Made by a program: the position numbers and the translations under genes. A model generated the notes under the pieces. It saw nothing but the letters and a program-made list of their open reading frames with translations, ran no database searches and was not told where the DNA came from. A DNA stretch of 64,000 nucleotides, taken from assembly GCA_028688225.1 (NCBI GenBank), contig JAQTYQ010000013.1:38894-102893 (forward strand), in the 5' to 3' direction. The stretch is from Opitutaceae bacterium (lineage in GTDB: Bacteria > Verrucomicrobiota > Verrucomicrobiia > Opitutales > Opitutaceae). Shown here one piece after another: positions 1 through 8,528 of this stretch; position 1 is the first letter of the stretch, and each line of letters starts with the position of its first letter.

Positions 1-306
1 TGATTTCTTCTTTTCGCGGGAATCAGGTGTTCCCCTCGGCGCGGCCGGCGGGCCGGAGTCGTCCTTGGGCGCGGTGAATCCGGGGACAAACAATTTCGGC
101 CCGGAGGACAACCCGGCAAGATCCGGGTTGCTTCCGCCCTTCAGGACCTTGAGTTCGCCCTTGATTTCCTCCAGCGGTGGCGCGGATGCAGGTTCTGCGG
201 CCGGCGGTGCGGCTTGGGCCAACGCCACAAAGGCGGCACCCATCGCCGCCGATCCGCGCCACGGCCGACAGAAGCGGAGCAAAGTCAAGGTAGCGAAAGA
301 AAACAT
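1..306 (-). CDS. Partial secreted or membrane-anchored protein, unknown function
   Basis: An open frame runs leftward from an ATG at 306 and is still open at the window edge, giving 102 N-terminal residues. The first 32 residues have basic residues followed by an Ala-rich hydrophobic stretch ending in ALAQA, which resembles a signal peptide. The rest is rich in Pro, Ala, Gly and Lys and ends in a Lys cluster at the edge, so it looks like a disordered linker. No family is recognised. It lies 45 bases downstream of the pilus ATPase on the same strand and may share its transcript. Confidence 0.5.
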   Translation of the reverse strand, partial: MFSFATLTLLRFCRPWRGSAAMGAAFVALAQAAPPAAEPASAPPLEEIKGELKVLKGGSNPDLAGLSSGPKLFVPGFTAPKDDSGPPAAPRGTPDSREKKKS

Positions 307-351
307 GGCGCGTGCGGACCGGGCGGGAGGCGTCCCCGGCGCGGGACCGCC

Positions 352-1434
352 TTACTTGATGAAGATTCCCTTGAGATTCATGTCGAGGGCTTGCGGATTC
401 GGCGAGAACCGCAGGCCGTCGGCCTTGCTGATCTTGGCGGCCTTGATCAGGCGGTAGAGATCCTTGTTGAACGACTGCGATCCGGCCTCATCGCCCGTCT
501 CCAGCAATTGCTGGATCTTGTCGAAATGACCTTCGAGGAGGAGGTTTCTCACGGTGGTATCGGCCACCAGGATTTCAAATGCAGCATACCGGCCGCCGCC
601 TTCCAGGGCGGGGATCAGTTTCTGGCAGATGAAGCCGCGGAGGGCGCCGGAGACCTGCCGACGCGCCTGCACGATCTGCTCGGGCGGAAAGAATTCAAAG
701 AGGCGCGTCAGGGATTGCTGCACGGTGGCGGCGTGCATCGTCGAGAACACGAGGTGTCCCGTCTCGGCGGCGGAAATGGCGGTCTCAAACGTCTCCCGGT
801 CGCGCATTTCCCCGATCAGGATGATGTCGGGGTTCTGGCGCAGGACGGCCCGGATCGCCAGGGCGAAGTCGGGCACGTCGATGCCGATTTCACGCTGCTC
901 GAAGACGGATTTGTCGTCGGTGAACGTGTACTCGATAGGGTCCTCGATGGAGACGATGTGACGGTCGAGGTTCTGGTTGATCCAGTTCAGCATGGCCGCC
1001 ATCGTCGAGCTCTTGCCCGAACCGGTGGCGCCGCAGACCAGCAGGATGCCGTCCTTGGACTGGGCCAGCTTGATGAGCGGCGCCGCATCGAGGCTGAGCT
1101 CCTCGAAGGTCGGCGGCCGGCTCTTGATGTAACGGAAAACGATGCTGGCCGTGCCGCGCTGGTGAAAGGCGTTGACGCGGAAGCGGCCCACGTCCTCCGC
1201 CGAGTAGGCGTAGTCCACCTGGCCGTCCCGCTCCCAGGTCGCTTGGAAATTCCGAGGCACCGTGGCCGCGATGAAGCCCTGGACGGCTTCCCCGGAGATG
1301 GGATCCATGTCGACGGGCTTGAGCTTGCCGCTGATGCGGAAGAAGGCGGGCTTGTGCGACTTGACGACGATGTCGCTCGCGTTGGTCTCCACGGCGAGCT
1401 TGAGGACTTCCTGGAAGAGTTCGACGGGTTCCAT
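352..1434 (-). CDS. pilT: Type IV pilus retraction ATPase (PilT/PilU family)
   Basis: This 360-residue protein is a cytoplasmic hexameric ATPase that powers pilus disassembly and twitching. Residues 1-110 form the PAS-like N-terminal domain. The RecA-like core has Walker A GATGSGKS at 135-142, an Asp box around SIEDPIEYTF at 162-171, the Walker B block NPDIILIGEMRD at 201-212 and a His box ending STMH near 234. The length and complete motifs indicate an active enzyme. PilT and PilU cannot be separated safely here; the C-terminal AIRAVLRQNPD context fits both. Other pilus genes are not in the window. The start at 1434 precedes a divergent region shared with dapA. Confidence 0.93.
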   Translation of the reverse strand: MEPVELFQEVLKLAVETNASDIVVKSHKPAFFRISGKLKPVDMDPISGEAVQGFIAATVPRNFQATWERDGQVDYAYSAEDVGRFRVNAFHQRGTASIVFRYIKSRPPTFEELSLDAAPLIKLAQSKDGILLVCGATGSGKSSTMAAMLNWINQNLDRHIVSIEDPIEYTFTDDKSVFEQREIGIDVPDFALAIRAVLRQNPDIILIGEMRDRETFETAISAAETGHLVFSTMHAATVQQSLTRLFEFFPPEQIVQARRQVSGALRGFICQKLIPALEGGGRYAAFEILVADTTVRNLLLEGHFDKIQQLLETGDEAGSQSFNKDLYRLIKAAKISKADGLRFSPNPQALDMNLKGIFIK

Positions 1435-1536
1435 AGAGGGTGCGGTTGCGGGCGGGGTGAAAAAAGAATGTGCTTTTTCTAGCCGGGTCTGCTTTGGTCA
1501 GCAAGGCTACATTCCACCCTCTCCTTCGAATTAAAT

Positions 1537-2421
1537 ATGAAGTTGCGCCCGCTCACCGGCACTCTGACCGCGCTCGTCACACCTTTCCGGCAGCAGAAGG
1601 TTGCCTATGAGGAGCTCCGCGCGCTGGTCAATTTTCAAATCAAATCCGGCATCAACGGCCTGGTCCCGGCCGGCTCCACCGGTGAGGCGGCGACGCTGTC
1701 GCACGAGGAGCACATGGACGTCGTGCGCTGTGTGATCGAGACCGCCCGCGATCGGGTGCCGGTGGTGGCGGGCACGGGCTCGAACTCCACCCTGGAGGCG
1801 CGGGAGCTGACCCAGGCGGCTCACGCGGCGGGGGCGGATGCCATGCTGGTCGTGGCGCCCTATTACAACCGGCCGACCCAGGAGGGCCTGTTCCGGCATT
1901 TCTCCGCGGTCGCCGAGACGACCGATCGGCCGATCATCCTCTACTCGATTCCGAGCCGGTGCGGCGTGGAAATCGGCGTGCCGGTGGTCGAGCGCCTGCG
2001 GGCGAGGTTTCCGCACGTGCGCTACATCAAGGAATCCGGCGGCTCCGTCGACCGGGTCGACCAGCTCAAGCAGGCGCTCGGCAGCGATCTGGTCGTGATC
2101 AGTGGGGACGATTCCCTCACGCTGCCCTTCATGGCCGTGGGAGCGGAGGGCGTCATCAGCGTCGCTTCCAATCTTCTGCCCCGGGCCCTCGTCCAACTCA
2201 CCCATCTTGCCCTCGCCGGCGATTTCCGCCGGGCGGGCCGGCTCCACCGCCGGCTCTATCCCGTGTTCAAGGCGCTGTTCATCGAGACCAACCCCGTGCC
2301 GATCAAGGCGGCGCTCGCCGCCGCCGGCCGCATCCGCTCGCCGGAGGTCCGCCTGCCGCTTTGCGAGCTGGCCGCGGTCAATCTCGCCTCGCTCCAGCGC
2401 ACGCTTGCCGCCGCGACCTGA
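1537..2421 (+). CDS. dapA: 4-hydroxy-tetrahydrodipicolinate synthase
   Basis: The 294-residue protein condenses pyruvate with aspartate semialdehyde in the diaminopimelate/lysine pathway. It is a TIM barrel of normal family length. The Schiff-base lysine is K165 in YIKESGG, the STGE pyruvate-binding segment is at 47-50, and the catalytic tyrosine lies in LYSIPSR near 136. It stops 7 bases before dapB, so the two pathway steps are almost certainly cotranscribed, with ruvA following. The TATGAAGTTGCG start is preceded by an AT-rich spacer. Assignment is secure at family level, and the dapB neighbour makes the pathway role firm. Confidence 0.96.
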   Translation: MKLRPLTGTLTALVTPFRQQKVAYEELRALVNFQIKSGINGLVPAGSTGEAATLSHEEHMDVVRCVIETARDRVPVVAGTGSNSTLEARELTQAAHAAGADAMLVVAPYYNRPTQEGLFRHFSAVAETTDRPIILYSIPSRCGVEIGVPVVERLRARFPHVRYIKESGGSVDRVDQLKQALGSDLVVISGDDSLTLPFMAVGAEGVISVASNLLPRALVQLTHLALAGDFRRAGRLHRRLYPVFKALFIETNPVPIKAALAAAGRIRSPEVRLPLCELAAVNLASLQRTLAAAT

Positions 2422-2428
2422 GCCTCCC

Positions 2429-3163
2429 ATGCCCCTCACCATCCTTCTTCATGGCGCCCGCGGCCGCATGGGCCAGGCCGTGACTGCGGCCGCGGCGGAC
2501 CTGGGCCTGCGCATCGGCGCGGCGGTCGACGCGGGGGACGACCCCGCCGCGGATCTCGCCGGCTGCGACGTGATCGTAGATTTCAGCGCCCCCACCGCCA
2601 CTGCTGGTCTGCTGCAGCTCGCCGTCGCGCAGCGCAAGCCCGTGGTCATCGGCACGACTGGCCATCCGCCGGCGGAAAAAAAGCGCCTGCTGGCGCTCGC
2701 CGCCCGTGTGCCGTGTGTCTGGGCCAGCAATTTCTCCATCGGGGTCAACCTCCTGTTTTACCTCACCCGGAAAGCGGCCCGCATCCTCGACGAGGGCTAC
2801 GACGCCGAGGTCGTGGAAATGCACCATCGCTTCAAGAAGGATGCGCCGAGCGGGACCGCCGCCCGCCTGCTCGAGATCATCCTGCAGGAGCGCCAGCTCA
2901 CGGCCAAGGCGCTCCGGCATGGCCGGGAAGGCATCACCGGCGGACGTTCACCGCAGGAAGTGGGCATCCATTCACTGCGCGGCGGCGATGTCGTGGGCGA
3001 CCACACCGTGCTTTTCGCCGCGCTGGGCGAACGGCTTGAGCTTACCCACAAGGCGTCTGATCGCGCGATCTTTGCCCGCGGCGCCCTGCGCGCCGCCCAA
3101 TGGGTGGCGACCCGGCCACCCGGCGTCTATGACATGCAGGATGTCCTGGGCCTGAAGGACTGA
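2429..3163 (+). CDS. dapB: 4-hydroxy-tetrahydrodipicolinate reductase
   Basis: The 244-residue NAD(P)H-dependent reductase performs the step after DapA. The N-terminus carries the Rossmann motif HGARGRMGQ, and the substrate-binding block HHRFKKDAPSGTA is intact near residues 131-143. The frame is open for about 110 codons upstream, but the ATG at 2429 is chosen because it immediately precedes the conserved Rossmann strand and sits just past the dapA stop. It is slightly shorter than the E. coli enzyme. Only 4 bases separate its stop from ruvA. Confidence 0.96.
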   Translation: MPLTILLHGARGRMGQAVTAAAADLGLRIGAAVDAGDDPAADLAGCDVIVDFSAPTATAGLLQLAVAQRKPVVIGTTGHPPAEKKRLLALAARVPCVWASNFSIGVNLLFYLTRKAARILDEGYDAEVVEMHHRFKKDAPSGTAARLLEIILQERQLTAKALRHGREGITGGRSPQEVGIHSLRGGDVVGDHTVLFAALGERLELTHKASDRAIFARGALRAAQWVATRPPGVYDMQDVLGLKD

Positions 3164-3167
3164 GGGA

Positions 3168-3764
3168 ATGATCACGAGCATCCACGGGACCCTGGTCGCG
3201 GTTTCACCGCTTGTGGTCGTGGTGGAAGCCAACGGGCTCGGTTACGAGGTGAACATCCCGGTGACGACGGCGGAGAAACTCCCCGCTCCAGGCGCCGTCG
3301 TCAAACTGCACACGCTGGCGGTGTATCGCGAGGACTCGCAAGCCCTCTACGGTTTCACCAGCAGCGAGGAGCGGGATTTCTTCCGCCTCATGATCGAAAA
3401 GGTCACAGGTGTCGGCCCCAAAGTGGCCCTCAGCATCATGAGCCGGCTTTCGCTGCCCATGTTGCAGGGTGCCATCACCGCCGGCGATGTCGGCATGCTC
3501 GCGAAATGTCCGGGCATCGGCAAAAAGACAGCCGAGCGGCTGATCGTGGAGCTCAGGAGCCATTTCACCGGTGCCGCCGGGTTGCCCGCGGCCAGCGCCT
3601 CCTCCTCCGACCGGGCAGTTGCGCATTTCCAGCACGACGCGGTGAAAGCGCTGGTCGCCCTCGGTTACAAGACCGCCGATGCCGACAAAGTGGTACGGCA
3701 GGCCTGGATTGCACTCGGACCGTCCGCCAGCACCGAGGAACTGATCAAGCGGGCGCTGGGCTGA
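3168..3764 (+). CDS. ruvA: Holliday junction branch migration protein RuvA
   Basis: The 198-residue protein binds four-way junctions and loads the RuvB motor. The N-terminal OB-like domain (MITSIHGTL...) is followed by two helix-hairpin-helix motifs, seen in VTGVGPKVALSIMS and CPGIGKKTAERLIVEL, and a C-terminal three-helix domain (VKALVALGYKTADADKVVRQA) that contacts RuvB. All three domains are present at normal length. It is last in a dapA-dapB-ruvA run with spacings of 7 and 4 bases, so it is probably expressed with them. ruvB and ruvC are not in the window. Confidence 0.96.
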   Translation: MITSIHGTLVAVSPLVVVVEANGLGYEVNIPVTTAEKLPAPGAVVKLHTLAVYREDSQALYGFTSSEERDFFRLMIEKVTGVGPKVALSIMSRLSLPMLQGAITAGDVGMLAKCPGIGKKTAERLIVELRSHFTGAAGLPAASASSSDRAVAHFQHDAVKALVALGYKTADADKVVRQAWIALGPSASTEELIKRALG

Positions 3765-3765
3765 C

Positions 3766-3795
3766 AAAAAAGCGCGCCCGCTGTCTGGACGCGCC
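3766..3795 (-). terminator. Possible terminator for the leftward sigma/anti-sigma transcript
   Basis: Read on the minus strand, a 5-bp GC stem (GCGCG with CGCGC, 13-base loop) is followed by six T residues. It lies between the convergent ends of ruvA and the anti-sigma gene. The stem is short, so support is weak. Confidence 0.3.
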
Positions 3796-3825
3796 TTGCC
3801 GGGCGTTTACGCGAAACCAAGCCGG

Positions 3826-4557
3826 TTAGCGCTGAAATTGAAAAGCTGTCATTTCCGTCTGTCCATCCAGTTGCCGGCGCGCGCGGTAGCTCTGCGGCGT
3901 GTTCGGGCTTGAGGGCGCCTGCTCGAAGACAAACTGCTCGATGCTCGGGTTCAGCAGCGTGCCGGCGGAGTCCTCGGCCAGGAGCCCCGGCCGGGCCGCC
4001 GCCCGGCCGGACGTCGAACGGACAAGGATCAGGGGCGCACCGCTCTGAAACTGCGATGGCGAAAGCGCGATCCGTCGCTGGGTGACGAATGAGCTCTCGA
4101 GCAAATCCAGGCGCGGGCCCACCGCCTCCGTGCGCACCGGCACGGCGGCCACGGTCAGCCCCGGCCGGGCGGCGGGATTGTCAGTCTGCAATCTGGTGAG
4201 CTCCGCCGGCACCGGACTTTTGGCCGGGTGAACCAATACCTGCACCGCCACCAACGCCAGACCGGCCGCCGCTGCCATGCCGGCGGCATAATATCCCCAA
4301 AGCCGTTGTCGCGGGCGCGGCTCGAAGGCGACGCCTTGGTCCGCCAGCTGTTCCACCCCCGCGACCGCCTGATCCGAGTGGGCGCGGGAATTTTCGAAGA
4401 TCAGCGCGCAGGCGCGATGCATTTTGCAGTATTGATGATACGTCCGCCGATGCTGGGGACTGCGCATGATCTCCTCCTCCAGCTGCGTGGCCTCGGCGGG
4501 CGAAATCTGTTGGTCGACGTAGAGATTGAGCAGCTCGATGAACTTGGATTCTTTCAC
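3826..4557 (-). CDS. Membrane-bound anti-sigma-like protein
   Basis: This 243-residue protein is translationally coupled to the ECF sigma gene by a 4-base ATGA overlap, which is the usual arrangement for a cognate anti-sigma factor. Residues 1-60 are helical and carry regularly spaced His and Cys (H41, C44, H47, C50), which could bind zinc in a way related to but not identical with the HxxxCxxC anti-sigma motif. A single transmembrane segment is at about 88-109, followed by a mostly disordered periplasmic part of about 130 residues. The function is inferred from position and layout, since no database family could be checked. Confidence 0.7.
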   Translation of the reverse strand: MKESKFIELLNLYVDQQISPAEATQLEEEIMRSPQHRRTYHQYCKMHRACALIFENSRAHSDQAVAGVEQLADQGVAFEPRPRQRLWGYYAAGMAAAAGLALVAVQVLVHPAKSPVPAELTRLQTDNPAARPGLTVAAVPVRTEAVGPRLDLLESSFVTQRRIALSPSQFQSGAPLILVRSTSGRAAARPGLLAEDSAGTLLNPSIEQFVFEQAPSSPNTPQSYRARRQLDGQTEMTAFQFQR

Positions 4558-5156
4558 TGGAATTCAGCCCCCATTTTGGCGCGCAGGCTTTCGCGGGCGC
4601 GGGCAATTCGGCTTTTGACTGTTCCCACGCTGATGTGGAGGATCTCGGCGATCTCCTCGTAGGACAGGTTCTTGATGTTGCGCAGAACAAGGATCTCGCG
4701 ATGCTTCGGACTCAGCTTGTGCATGCACTCGGCGACACGGTTCACGAACTCCTGCGTGACCGTGGCGTCCTCCGGAGTCTCCATTTCGGCGGGATACACC
4801 TCCGCCAGCGTGGTTTCATTTTCCGCTCCCATCGGCTGGTCAAAGGAAATGGTCTGGTCCCGGCGGCGGCGCCACCAATACCAGTAGCGGTTGCGCGCCA
4901 GATTGGTGGCGATCTGATAGAGCCAGGTGGAAAACGCCGACTCGCCCCGGAAATTCACCAGTCCGCGATGAGCGCGGATGAAGGCGTCCTGGGTCACCTC
5001 TTCCGCGTCCTGCGGGTTGCGCAGGAGCTGGTTCACCATCGCATAAATGCGGTCCCAGTAGCGCGAGACCATCTGCTCGAAGGCGGATTGATCTCCCTGC
5101 TTGAAGCGGGCGACCAGCAGGTGATCCAGCGCAACTTCCTGGGCTTTTGATGACAT
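4554..5156 (-). CDS. ECF-type RNA polymerase sigma factor
   Basis: This is a two-domain group IV sigma factor of 200 residues from the chosen ATG. Region 2 is clear (DQSAFEQMVSRYWDRIY, DAEEVTQDAFIRAHRGL, FSTWLYQIATNLARNRYW), and region 4 has the helix-turn-helix LSYEEIAEILHISVGTVKSRIARARE. The frame extends 22 codons further to a GTG at 5222, but those residues look unlike family members, so the ATG at 5156 is preferred. No strong Shine-Dalgarno precedes either start. It overlaps the anti-sigma gene by 4 bases, so its activity is probably set by that membrane partner. Confidence 0.93.
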   Translation of the reverse strand: MSSKAQEVALDHLLVARFKQGDQSAFEQMVSRYWDRIYAMVNQLLRNPQDAEEVTQDAFIRAHRGLVNFRGESAFSTWLYQIATNLARNRYWYWWRRRRDQTISFDQPMGAENETTLAEVYPAEMETPEDATVTQEFVNRVAECMHKLSPKHREILVLRNIKNLSYEEIAEILHISVGTVKSRIARARESLRAKMGAEFQ

Positions 5157-5440
5157 ACGTTCTGCTTCGCTCTGATGGGCGAATCTCTGAATTGTTCCCA
5201 GTTTTTTGGCCCCGGATGGCACGGTGATGGCGATATGGCATGATTCGCCCCGGGGTCAAGGAGACCTGGAGCGCTCCCGGGCCCGTGAACCTGCGGCCGC
5301 GGCCGATGCTTCCAACTGATTAGTCCGGCGCGGGTTGGCCGCAGGACGGCCGGAAAACATCGCTTGCACGCTCCCCTCGCAGCCTTCAAATTATCCTTGC
5401 CTGCGCGGAATGGAAATCTAGTCCGTCGGCATCAGTCTGG

Positions 5441-5515
5441 GGGTCGATAGCTCAATGGTAGAGCAGCGTCCTTTTAAGTCGTTGGTTCCGGGTTCGAGTC
5501 CCGGTCGACCCACCA
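5441..5515 (+). tRNA. tRNA-Lys (anticodon TTT)
   Basis: A 75-base cloverleaf can be folded. The 7-bp acceptor GGGTCGA pairs with TCGACCC, the D arm is GCTC/GAGC, the anticodon loop CTTTTAA gives TTT, and the T arm is CCGGG-TTCGAGT-CCCGG. The CCA end is encoded. One T-T mismatch appears in the anticodon stem (GCGTC with GTCGT). The anticodon and loop match bacterial lysine tRNAs. Confidence 0.95.
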
Positions 5516-5516
5516 A

Positions 5517-5607
5517 CCTTCGCCCCATGGGCTACGGTTGGCAGACCAGCCCTTTGGTTGATACCGACCACGGGGGCGAAGGCTGCCGTCCGTAGGCTTG
5601 GCGAAGG
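5517..5607. repeat. Inverted pair of family D repeats after tRNA-Lys
   Basis: A copy CCTTCGCCCCATGGGCTACG starts at 5517. A second copy, read on the other strand, covers 5607 to 5583 (CCTTCGCCAAGCCTACGGAC). The two face each other directly behind the tRNA. A third copy lies at 62425. Arms CTTCGCCCC and GGGGGCGAAG within the block also pair. The arrangement is like a bacterial interspersed mosaic element of two opposed palindromic units. Confidence 0.6.
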
Positions 5608-5688
5608 ATGGCGTTTCTCTCCGCTGGCGACTGGGACTGCGTCTGGCAAGGCAACCTCAAGCATGCCGGAGTCTTGGTGCCCTGCGCA

Positions 5689-6219
5689 TCATTTTTTCGG
5701 AGGTTCCTCGGCGTCGTAATTGAACGACGCATAGACCGCCCCGATCAGATTCTTCCGCGTCACGAGTTCGTTGTCCACGCGTTCGTTGTTGAGTCCCAGC
5801 ACCCGCCATCCGTCCGCCACTTTTTCGACCAGGCGGTGGACTACGCGCACACCGGTGTGGTCAACGTACGCCACCGTCATCCCGGCCCGGAGATCGTCGT
5901 AGTCGACCGGACGGACAACCAGCATCGTGTTGTCGCCATAGACCGGCTGCATCGAGGAACCCGTCCCCACAACCGGAATGCGTCCCGGCTCGCGCGCCGC
6001 CACCAGCTTGGCATCGCGCCAGGCTTCATTCACGTCGACGTTGGCGGAGGGCGCAACCGTCGGCTCGGGCGGCGTCAACGGCGCCGTCGCGCATCCGCCG
6101 CCCCAGCCCAGGATGGACCCGAGGGCCGCGATGGCGGCCAGGCCGCGCGTCGGGCCCGGAGCACCGGTGGAATTTTGGCCGAAAAGCTTCACTTGTAAAA
6201 TGCCGGAGAAGTATGACAT
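5689..6219 (-). CDS. S24/S26-like peptidase-fold protein with N-terminal anchor
   Basis: The 176-residue protein has an N-terminal hydrophobic stretch (about 27-43) followed by a Pro-rich spacer. From residue 84 it has a segment resembling the LexA/signal-peptidase fold: GTGSSMQP places a candidate catalytic Ser at 89, and [16 protein letters not shown] places a His at 128. A Ser/His pair with no obvious Lys recalls SipW-type signal peptidases. Cys43 follows three glycines and is a poor lipobox. It is divergent from the response regulator gene. Protease activity is inferred and a non-enzymatic relative is possible. Confidence 0.55.
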   Translation of the reverse strand: MSYFSGILQVKLFGQNSTGAPGPTRGLAAIAALGSILGWGGGCATAPLTPPEPTVAPSANVDVNEAWRDAKLVAAREPGRIPVVGTGSSMQPVYGDNTMLVVRPVDYDDLRAGMTVAYVDHTGVRVVHRLVEKVADGWRVLGLNNERVDNELVTRKNLIGAVYASFNYDAEEPPKK

Positions 6220-6298
6220 GCTTTCTTTGCTTCAGCCCCATTCTTGCAGCGGCACCTCAGCTGCCTTCCCTGATATTCCACATCGTGCCTGCCACAAC

Positions 6299-6946
6299 AT
6301 GAAACGACTTGTCATCATCGAGGACCAGACGGCGATTCGGGAGATGCTTGCGGAAATCCTCCGCACGGATCCCTCCTTCAAGCTAGTCGGCGAAAGCGGC
6401 GACGGCCAGAGCGCCTACCAGCTCTGCCTGGAAACCAAGCCCGACGTCATTGTCTTGGATGCGAAGCTCCCCGGCCTCAACGGCGTCGACCTGCTCCGCC
6501 GGCTGACCAAGGTCCTGAACAACGTCCGCGTGCTTGTCTTTTCCGGGCACGAGAATCCGGTGCTGGTGCGGGAGATGCTCGAGGCGGGCGCACACGGCTT
6601 CGTCGAGAAGACGGCGGGACTCTTCGAATTCAAGAAGGGGCTCGAGACGATTGCGAACGGCGGCACCTACTTTGGCCCGGCGGTCGCCGCCCTGTTGCGC
6701 AACGTGGTGGCCAACCCGGGCGCCAGCACCAGTTCCGATTTCCTGACCGATCGCGAACGCGAAATCCTCCAGCTGGTCGCGGAAAGCTACAGCACCAAGG
6801 AAATCGCGGCCAAGCTCAGCATCAGCGTGAAGACCGTGGACAACCACCGGACGAATCTGATGCGCAAGCTCAACCTGCACGATGTGGCCAGCCTCACGCG
6901 CTATGCCCTCGAAATCGGCCTCATCGAGCAGAAACGCGGTCTCTGA
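6299..6946 (+). CDS. NarL/LuxR-type response regulator
   Basis: The 215-residue protein has a receiver domain with the acidic pair ED at 8-9, phospho-acceptor D54 in VLDAKLPG and a conserved Lys in VEKTAG. The C-terminal LuxR helix-turn-helix is [12 protein letters not shown] ... [19 protein letters not shown]. The frame is open upstream, but the ATG at 6299 ([10 protein letters not shown]) is the natural receiver start. No histidine kinase is adjacent, so it is an orphan regulator here. It ends tail-to-tail with the CbiX-like gene with no intervening base. Confidence 0.93.
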   Translation: MKRLVIIEDQTAIREMLAEILRTDPSFKLVGESGDGQSAYQLCLETKPDVIVLDAKLPGLNGVDLLRRLTKVLNNVRVLVFSGHENPVLVREMLEAGAHGFVEKTAGLFEFKKGLETIANGGTYFGPAVAALLRNVVANPGASTSSDFLTDREREILQLVAESYSTKEIAAKLSISVKTVDNHRTNLMRKLNLHDVASLTRYALEIGLIEQKRGL

Positions 6947-7795
6947 TCAACCGCGGGTCCGCGCCTCGGCATAACGATCGGCCAGCACGGCGATCAGGCG
7001 CGGGTCTCCGCCGATGAGATCGGTCAGGTGGCATTTCAGCCCGGGCTGGGCGCGCTCGGCGGCCGCGCAGATTCCGGCGACGTCCCCCTCCGGGCCGGCA
7101 TGCCGCCCGGGGGAGAAAAACTGCCGCGCCACGACCACGTTTCCCCGGGAAAATCCGGGCTGACCCAGCAGCGTGGCCAGCCGCGGTCCGCAAAAATCAT
7201 ACTCCGGCTCCGGACGGCGCTCCATGGAAGCGACGGCCAGACGGCCGACCTCCTGCGCCAGCAACCGGAAAAGCTGGCGGCCCAGGAAATCGCGCACGGC
7301 CACAACTTCACGTCGCGGGCTCCCATGATCGACCAGCACCGTGTTGGGCCGCGCCAGTCCGGCCCGCCGGATGACCGCGCGCACGTGGTCGGCGAGAATG
7401 GCGGCGATCCGCGTGTCGGTTTCATCTTCCACATCCACCAGGCCGCGTCCCAGCTGCACGCATGCGGCCGGATGCTCCCGCCGCAGCAGTTCGAGCCGCT
7501 GGGGTACGTATTCCGTGAGGGCGGCACTGGGGCCAAAAAACAACGGCAGCAGCACGATCCGGCTTGCACCCGCCGCCAGCAGCGCCCGCAGCGCCGGCTC
7601 AAGAATCTGGGCCGGCACCCCGCCCAGTTCCGCGGGGGCGATCGCGCTGGAGTGCAGCAGGGAGACGGGGCGGACGCTGGCGCCGGTCGCGGCCTGCAGT
7701 TGGATCGCGATCAGCCGCAGCTGGAGCGTTGCCTCGGGACGCAGCGAGCCGTTGTCGAACAAGACACACAGCGGAGCCGGCGCGGATGCATCCAT
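6947..7795 (-). CDS. CbiX/SirB-like sirohydrochlorin chelatase family protein
   Basis: From the ATG at 7795 the protein has 282 residues, which fits a two-repeat CbiX-type chelatase. The first half carries VLFDNGSLRPEATL and RIVLLPLFFGPSAALTEYVP, the second LVDHGSPRREV and NVVVARQFFSPGRHAGPEGD. The usual first-strand HGS is replaced by DNGS in repeat one but is kept as DHGS in repeat two. The open frame continues upstream to 8113, but that part overlaps the divergent Pal promoter and gene. It probably inserts Co, Ni or Fe into a tetrapyrrole. No cobalamin or siroheme genes adjoin it. Confidence 0.7.
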   Translation of the reverse strand: MDASAPAPLCVLFDNGSLRPEATLQLRLIAIQLQAATGASVRPVSLLHSSAIAPAELGGVPAQILEPALRALLAAGASRIVLLPLFFGPSAALTEYVPQRLELLRREHPAACVQLGRGLVDVEDETDTRIAAILADHVRAVIRRAGLARPNTVLVDHGSPRREVVAVRDFLGRQLFRLLAQEVGRLAVASMERRPEPEYDFCGPRLATLLGQPGFSRGNVVVARQFFSPGRHAGPEGDVAGICAAAERAQPGLKCHLTDLIGGDPRLIAVLADRYAEARTRG

Positions 7796-7876
7796 GAGGT
7801 CAGGTGTCCACAAATTCCTTGCGAAGGGCAAACCCTTTGGACAATAACGTCGCTCTACCACCGTCACGCGCCCTAC

Positions 7877-8434
7877 ATGAACTCTATTCCACGGAAACTG
7901 TGCTTTGCGCTTCTCAGCCTCGTGGTGCTCTTTGCCGGATGCACCAAGAAACCTCGCCCCACCCCGGCCGATACGACCGCGACCGGCCCGACGGCCGGCG
8001 GTGCCATCAATCCGCAAGACCTCGGCAATCTGACTGAACCTTCCGCGGCGGGCCTGCAGCCGCGTCCGGAAGGCTACTTCGAAGACGCCGACACGATTCA
8101 CGGGCTCCTCCAAGCGGTCTACTTCGACTTCGACCGATCCGCCGTCAGAGAGGGCGAGAAGGCAAAAATTTCAGCGGCCGCCGATTATTTGAGCAAGAAC
8201 ACGCAATACCGCATGCTGCTGGAAGGCCACTGCGACTGGCGCGGCACCGCCGAGTACAATCTCGGACTGGGTGATCGCCGGGCCCAGGCGGTGAAACAGT
8301 TCCTCCAGACTCTCGGCGTTCAGGCCGACAAGCTGCAGATCCTGTCCAAGGGCTCCCTCGGCGCAGTTGAGAAAGGCACCGAGGACCAGATGGCCAAGGA
8401 CCGCCGGGTCGAGTTTGTGATCCTCAAGAAATAA
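7877..8434 (+). CDS. pal: Peptidoglycan-associated lipoprotein, OmpA family
   Basis: The 185-residue precursor has a lipoprotein signal ending LFAGC with the lipidated Cys at 22, a Thr/Pro-rich tether, and a C-terminal OmpA-like domain. That domain has VYFDFDRSAVR, the meso-diaminopimelate-binding region LEGHCDWRGTAEYNLGLGDRRA, and DRRVEFVI at the end. It anchors the outer membrane to peptidoglycan. Tol genes are not adjacent in this window. A strong terminator follows 28 bases downstream. Confidence 0.93.
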   Translation: MNSIPRKLCFALLSLVVLFAGCTKKPRPTPADTTATGPTAGGAINPQDLGNLTEPSAAGLQPRPEGYFEDADTIHGLLQAVYFDFDRSAVREGEKAKISAAADYLSKNTQYRMLLEGHCDWRGTAEYNLGLGDRRAQAVKQFLQTLGVQADKLQILSKGSLGAVEKGTEDQMAKDRRVEFVILKK

Positions 8435-8461
8435 CCGGCGCCGAAGCCGCCTCGATTTGCC

Positions 8462-8489
8462 AAGCCCCGGGCAGGTCCGGGGCTTTTTT
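8462..8489 (+). terminator. Rho-independent terminator after pal
   Basis: The stem AAGCCCCGG / CCGGGGCTT with a 6-base loop is followed by a T run. It lies 28 bases past the pal stop and before the convergent M20 peptidase. Confidence 0.85.
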
Positions 8490-8528
8490 GCCGGCGCTTG
8501 CGGGTGATCTGCCAGGGTCCATGGCTCT

